Assembly: GCF_000308475.2 (NCBI RefSeq)
Contig: NZ_BAFT02000031.1
Span: forward strand, 1-50,749
Origin: Nocardia brasiliensis NBRC 14402
GTDB lineage: Bacteria; Actinomycetota; Actinomycetes; Mycobacteriales; Mycobacteriaceae
DNA: 50,749 nucleotides
Direction: 5' to 3'
The position numbers and the translations under genes were made by a program. Numbering within the stretch: position 1 is the first letter of the stretch; every line of letters starts with the position of its first letter. Under the pieces are notes generated by a model that was not told the DNA's origin, ran no database searches, and saw nothing but the letters and a program-made list of their open reading frames with translations. This document shows, in pieces, positions 47,798-50,749 of this stretch.

Positions 47798-49044
47798 CCA
47801 TCGAACCTCTGACGCATCCGCTCGTGCGGGTGCTCGACCGCAGCGAAAGAATGTTCGCCGCAAGCGGTCACTGTGTCGGATACTCCGTCCGCGTGCGCGG
47901 CCGAGTGGACCTCGAAAGCTTGCGTGCGGCGTTCTCCGCGCTGGGCACAACGCATCCGCTGCTGTCGTGCCGGCTGGTCGACACGAGCGACGGGCACACC
48001 GCATTCGCCCACGTCGACGAACCGCCGCTGGTGCTCGTAACGCACGGCACCGAGGGCAACGAAACCTCGCCCGACATCGAAAACCGCACCGCGGCAATAC
48101 ATGTGCGGCTGGAGAATGCCGACATCGCGTGGGTGACCTTCCTGGTGCACCACTCGATCGCCGACGGCACCCACGCCATGCGGCTACTAGCCGACCTATG
48201 GACCTACTACACCGACACCGTGCAGGGTCACGTGCTGCGACCGCGCCCGCAGCCATATCCCCGATCACTGGAACAACTGCTCACCGAACGCCATATCGCC
48301 GCGAACCCGACGCCCGAGTTGCCCGTGGCGCCGGCCGATCGCCCGACCACCCTCGATCCCGTCCCCGCCACCACGGCACACCCGCGCGTAGAACTCACAG
48401 CAGCAGAGACCAAAGCCCTCGCCGAACTCGGGCATGAGGTTGGCGCGACCATCAATTCGTTGGTCTCCGCCGTGCTGCTTCGCGCAGTCGCCGACACCAA
48501 CGGCGTCGACATCACGGACCTGCGCTACGCCTACCCGGTGAACGTCCGCCCCCGATTGACCCCCGCGGTTTCGGCTACCGAAGGAACCAATGTCCTCGGA
48601 ACGGCCTTCTTCACTCCGCTCGTGCGGATGTCCACCGTTGCGCTCGCCCGCGCCATCAGCGACAAGCTCGCGATCGATCTCGCCGCCGGTCGCGTACAAC
48701 GGCACTATCTCAACACCTCCGAGTTCCTCGACGCCGTCGACGCTGCGTTCTCACACCGCCCGGGAACCGTGCTGGCCGCCAATTGGGGAGTCATACCGGA
48801 ACTTTCGGCGCCGATCGGAGTCACCGTCGATGATTTTCGGCCCGTCTGGCATGGTGTGCGGCCGGTCGGCGGGGCCGAGATCCCCTCACTCACCCCTGAG
48901 CATATGGGCGTCATTCTGACGTTCAGCGGCCGGCTCATCGTCGAGATCGCGCAATTCGACCCGCGCCCGGACGCCCTCACCACCCACCTCCGCCGACACT
49001 TCGACGCGCTGCTCGCCCACCCCGCCGCTCCGGAGGCAACATGA
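47794..49044 (+). CDS. PapA5-like acyltransferase (condensation-domain fold)
   Basis: 416 residues, near the 422 of mycobacterial PapA5. The catalytic HHxxxDG motif is HHSIADG with His119, His120 and Asp124. The N-terminal PLTHPLVRVLDRSERMFA and the mid segment DLRYAYPVNVRPRLTP, followed by a conserved GTAFFTP block, fit the phthiocerol/phthiodiolone dimycocerosyl transferase family. PapA5 moves acyl chains from a carrier protein to diol lipids. Here no polyketide synthase is visible, so the acyl donor may come from elsewhere. It overlaps its neighbours by four bases on each side. Confidence 0.86.
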   Translation: MTIEPLTHPLVRVLDRSERMFAASGHCVGYSVRVRGRVDLESLRAAFSALGTTHPLLSCRLVDTSDGHTAFAHVDEPPLVLVTHGTEGNETSPDIENRTAAIHVRLENADIAWVTFLVHHSIADGTHAMRLLADLWTYYTDTVQGHVLRPRPQPYPRSLEQLLTERHIAANPTPELPVAPADRPTTLDPVPATTAHPRVELTAAETKALAELGHEVGATINSLVSAVLLRAVADTNGVDITDLRYAYPVNVRPRLTPAVSATEGTNVLGTAFFTPLVRMSTVALARAISDKLAIDLAAGRVQRHYLNTSEFLDAVDAAFSHRPGTVLAANWGVIPELSAPIGVTVDDFRPVWHGVRPVGGAEIPSLTPEHMGVILTFSGRLIVEIAQFDPRPDALTTHLRRHFDALLAHPAAPEAT

Positions 49045-50063
49045 CCACCACCAGTCGCGAATGGCGTCTGCGCGCCCGCCCGACCGGCGAGCCCAAGCCG
49101 GCGGACTTCGAACTCGCCGCGGCCGAACTCGCCGATCCCGCACCAGGGCAGGTGCTGGTGCGCAACGAATGGTTATCCGTCGACCCGTATATGCGTGGCC
49201 AGATGGACGATACCGACTCCGACATCGGGTCGTTCGCGCTGGGCGAGGTGATGACCGGGGGCGCGGTGGGCACCGTGATCGCGTCCGAGACCGCGGCCAT
49301 TCCGGTGGGAGCCACCGTCTCACATCTACGGGGCTGGCGTGAATACGCCGTGCTCAACGAGTCGGAGGCGGAAGTCGTCGACACCACGGCGGCCCCCGCA
49401 CAAACCTATCTGGGCCTCCTCGGACTCACCGGCCTGACCGCCTACGCCGGACTCACCGAGATCGCGCCGGTCGCTACGGGTGATGTCGTATTCGTCTCCG
49501 CGGCCGCTGGAGCGGTCGGATCGGCCGCCGGGCAGATCGCTCGCAAACTGGGTGCATCGAGAGTGATCGGCTCCGCCGGTGGGCCCGAGAAGTGCGCTCG
49601 TCTGGTGCGTGAGTTCGGTTTCGACGCCGCGATCGACTATCAGCGCGGTGACGCGCTCGGCCAACTGCGCGCTGCCGCGCCCGAGGGTATCGAGGTCTAT
49701 TTCGACAATGTCGGGGGCGACCACCTCGACGCCGCGCTGGTCGTGCTCAATCGCTTCGGGCGAATAGCCCTGTGCGGGGCCATCTCTGGATACAACAACG
49801 CTGGACCACCACCATGCGTCCGCAACCTCCCGCTGGCCATGCGCAAGCGAATCATTCTGCGCGGCATGAACACCACCGACCATCTGCACCTCCTCGCCGA
49901 CTGGCGCGCACAAGCCGCCGGCTGGCTGCGCGACGGCAGCTTGCACAACGCGGAGACCGTCTACGACGGCATAGACAACGCCCCGGACGCCTTCCTGGCG
50001 ATGATGAACGGCGGCAACACCGGAAAGATGCTCGTTCGCACGGCAATCGGAGACAAACCTTGA
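49041..50063 (+). CDS. NADP-dependent medium-chain oxidoreductase (CurA/leukotriene-B4-dehydrogenase type)
   Basis: 340 residues. RNEWLSVDPYMRGQM at about 42-56 is the signature of the zinc-free NADP-dependent alkenal/one oxidoreductase group. The cofactor loop is VFVSAAAGAVGSAAGQIAR, the YFDNVGGDHLDAAL segment follows, and a GRIALCGAISGYN block is near residue 250. These enzymes reduce the double bond of an enone using NADPH. Within the cluster it may act on an unsaturated acyl or polyketide intermediate. It starts within the stop of the acyltransferase (ATGA). Confidence 0.94.
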   Translation: MTTTSREWRLRARPTGEPKPADFELAAAELADPAPGQVLVRNEWLSVDPYMRGQMDDTDSDIGSFALGEVMTGGAVGTVIASETAAIPVGATVSHLRGWREYAVLNESEAEVVDTTAAPAQTYLGLLGLTGLTAYAGLTEIAPVATGDVVFVSAAAGAVGSAAGQIARKLGASRVIGSAGGPEKCARLVREFGFDAAIDYQRGDALGQLRAAAPEGIEVYFDNVGGDHLDAALVVLNRFGRIALCGAISGYNNAGPPPCVRNLPLAMRKRIILRGMNTTDHLHLLADWRAQAAGWLRDGSLHNAETVYDGIDNAPDAFLAMMNGGNTGKMLVRTAIGDKP

Positions 50064-50533
50064 TCACGATCATCACGGCCGTCGACATCACCGTACGAGC
50101 CACGCCAGATGCGGTGTTCGACCTGATATCGGTGCCCGACAACTGGCCCCAGCTCATCCCGTCCTCACAGCGGGTGGAAGGCGACACACATCGATCCGTC
50201 GGCGTCGGTGCCCGCTTCACCGACCACATCCTCGTCCCGGCCAGCGGCTTGGCGACGGCATTGGACTACACAGTGCGCCGCGCGGAGCGCGCAGCGATCC
50301 TGGAGTTCGACACCGCGAAGCCTTTCGGCAGAGCGGACGTCACCTACACCGTCACCTACCGTTTGGAACCCACCACGATGGGAACCATATTCAGCCGAGA
50401 AGCACGCACCGAATACTCCGAGCTGCACCCGTTACCGAAAGCGGTCGTGGACGGCATCTTGACCGAACCCGACCATGGCCGGCGCTATCTGGAAAACGTG
50501 AAGAACAGGCTGGAAGCGAACCGTGCGTCATGA
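50060..50533 (+). CDS. SRPBCC (START/polyketide cyclase-type) family protein
   Basis: 157 residues from a TTG at 50060 that overlaps the preceding stop (TTGA), with GGAG seven bases upstream. The opening VDITVRATPDAVFDLISVPDNWPQLIP is, in two blocks, the classic SRPBCC start. The strand-rich centre (VGARFTDHILVP, AAILEFDTAKPFGRADV, YTVTYRLEP) and the long C-terminal helix (DHGRRYLENVKNRLEA) complete the hydrophobic-cavity fold. It may bind or cyclise the product of the cluster. It is the last gene of the co-directional run in the window. Confidence 0.9.
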   Translation: MITIITAVDITVRATPDAVFDLISVPDNWPQLIPSSQRVEGDTHRSVGVGARFTDHILVPASGLATALDYTVRRAERAAILEFDTAKPFGRADVTYTVTYRLEPTTMGTIFSREARTEYSELHPLPKAVVDGILTEPDHGRRYLENVKNRLEANRAS

Positions 50534-50641
50534 CCTGTGAGGGGTGACATGACTGCTACGCGTCTTCGTGGCGGTGCTGCTGGTAGCGTGCTTCACCAGG
50601 ATCGGTGAAGCCCTGTCGGTCGATCTCTGTGGCCAGCTGGA

Positions 50642-50749
50642 CTAGAAGAACTCGAGTCTTTCGAGTACCCGGACAGGCACACGTCGGTCCCGGTCCGGCA
50701 ATGTCCTGTGTCGGTGCTCTGTGATCTCGGTCTTGTCATGGAAGTCGTT
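50642..50749 (-). CDS. Possible C-terminal end of a gene entering from the right edge
   Basis: On the minus strand, 35 codons are open from the right window edge to the TAG at 50642, reading NDFHDKTEITEHRHRTLPDR and ending VRVLERLEFF. Composition is charged and plausible, but the piece is too short to assign. If real, the gene is convergent with the five-gene cluster and marks its end. Confidence 0.3.
   Translation of the reverse strand, partial: NDFHDKTEITEHRHRTLPDRDRRVPVRVLERLEFF

Noticed and set aside
50550..50609. Short plus-strand ORF (19 codons) after the SRPBCC gene
   Set aside because: An apparent GAGGGG site exists, but the product is too short and without context to support.
44018..50749. 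Second att site (copy of the tRNA-Ala 3' end) to prove an island
   Set aside because: No repeat of the T-arm/acceptor sequence was seen within the window; TTTCGAGTACCC at about 50658 is too different.

Overview
The window is GC-rich actinobacterial chromosome, most likely from Nocardia or a close relative in the Mycobacteriales. Support for this comes from the very high G+C at third codon positions, frequent GTG and TTG starts, a DUF222/HNH protein, an SAV2177-family methyltransferase, a mycobacterial-type aldonolactone dehydrogenase, an MpaB/Lcp-family oxygenase and a PapA5-like acyltransferase. Species assignment is inference only.

Layout. 1-9.6 kb: a metallo-beta-lactamase-fold protein cut by the left edge, a prolyl-oligopeptidase lipoprotein, a PIG-L deacetylase, a PoxB-like ThDP enzyme, an orphan solute-binding lipoprotein, a deleted SDR relic beside an MmyB-type regulator, and a flavin monooxygenase/acyl-CoA dehydrogenase-like protein. 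9.6-12.4 kb: a GNAT acetyltransferase, two accessory ClpP peptidase genes and a convergent ClgR/PopR-like activator. A PopR-box-like palindrome precedes the clpP pair, and the activator ends in a Leu-Ala-Ala tail, so the parts of a self-limiting proteolysis circuit are all present. 12.4-20 kb: an EamA exporter, small secreted, membrane and ribosome-associated proteins, a GlxA-type regulator, a methyltransferase, a RibD-like reductase, an SGNH hydrolase and a MarR regulator. 20-32 kb: an MFS exporter, hydrolases, a serine/threonine dehydratase-like enzyme, a DUF2156 membrane protein, a dienelactone hydrolase, an AraC-type regulator, a VOC protein, an arsenate reductase, an MpaB-family oxygenase, a sirtuin and a lactone dehydrogenase. 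32-44 kb: a TetR/DHA2-exporter pair with duplicated palindromes, a secreted lipase, DUF190 plus a truncated crcB, phosphoglucomutase, another MFS protein, a DsbA-like anchored protein behind a minisatellite, the SAV2177 methyltransferase and the DUF222/HNH protein.

A tRNA-Ala(GGC) at 44.0 kb marks a change in character. Rightwards there are a frameshifted small gene, a chimeric ORF and a decayed Tn3-family transposase. Then comes a compact co-directional five-gene cluster (46.3-50.5 kb): NTF2-like protein, HSL-type esterase, PapA5-like acyltransferase, MDR oxidoreductase and SRPBCC protein. Three consecutive junctions in it have 4-bp start/stop overlaps. This cluster is the best candidate for an undescribed lipid or ester tailoring pathway, but its substrate cannot be read from the sequence.

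Regulatory signals are plentiful: near-perfect palindromes occur in most divergent intergenic regions, and several strong hairpins sit between convergent genes. All family calls come from reading motifs in the translated sequence; no database search was run.
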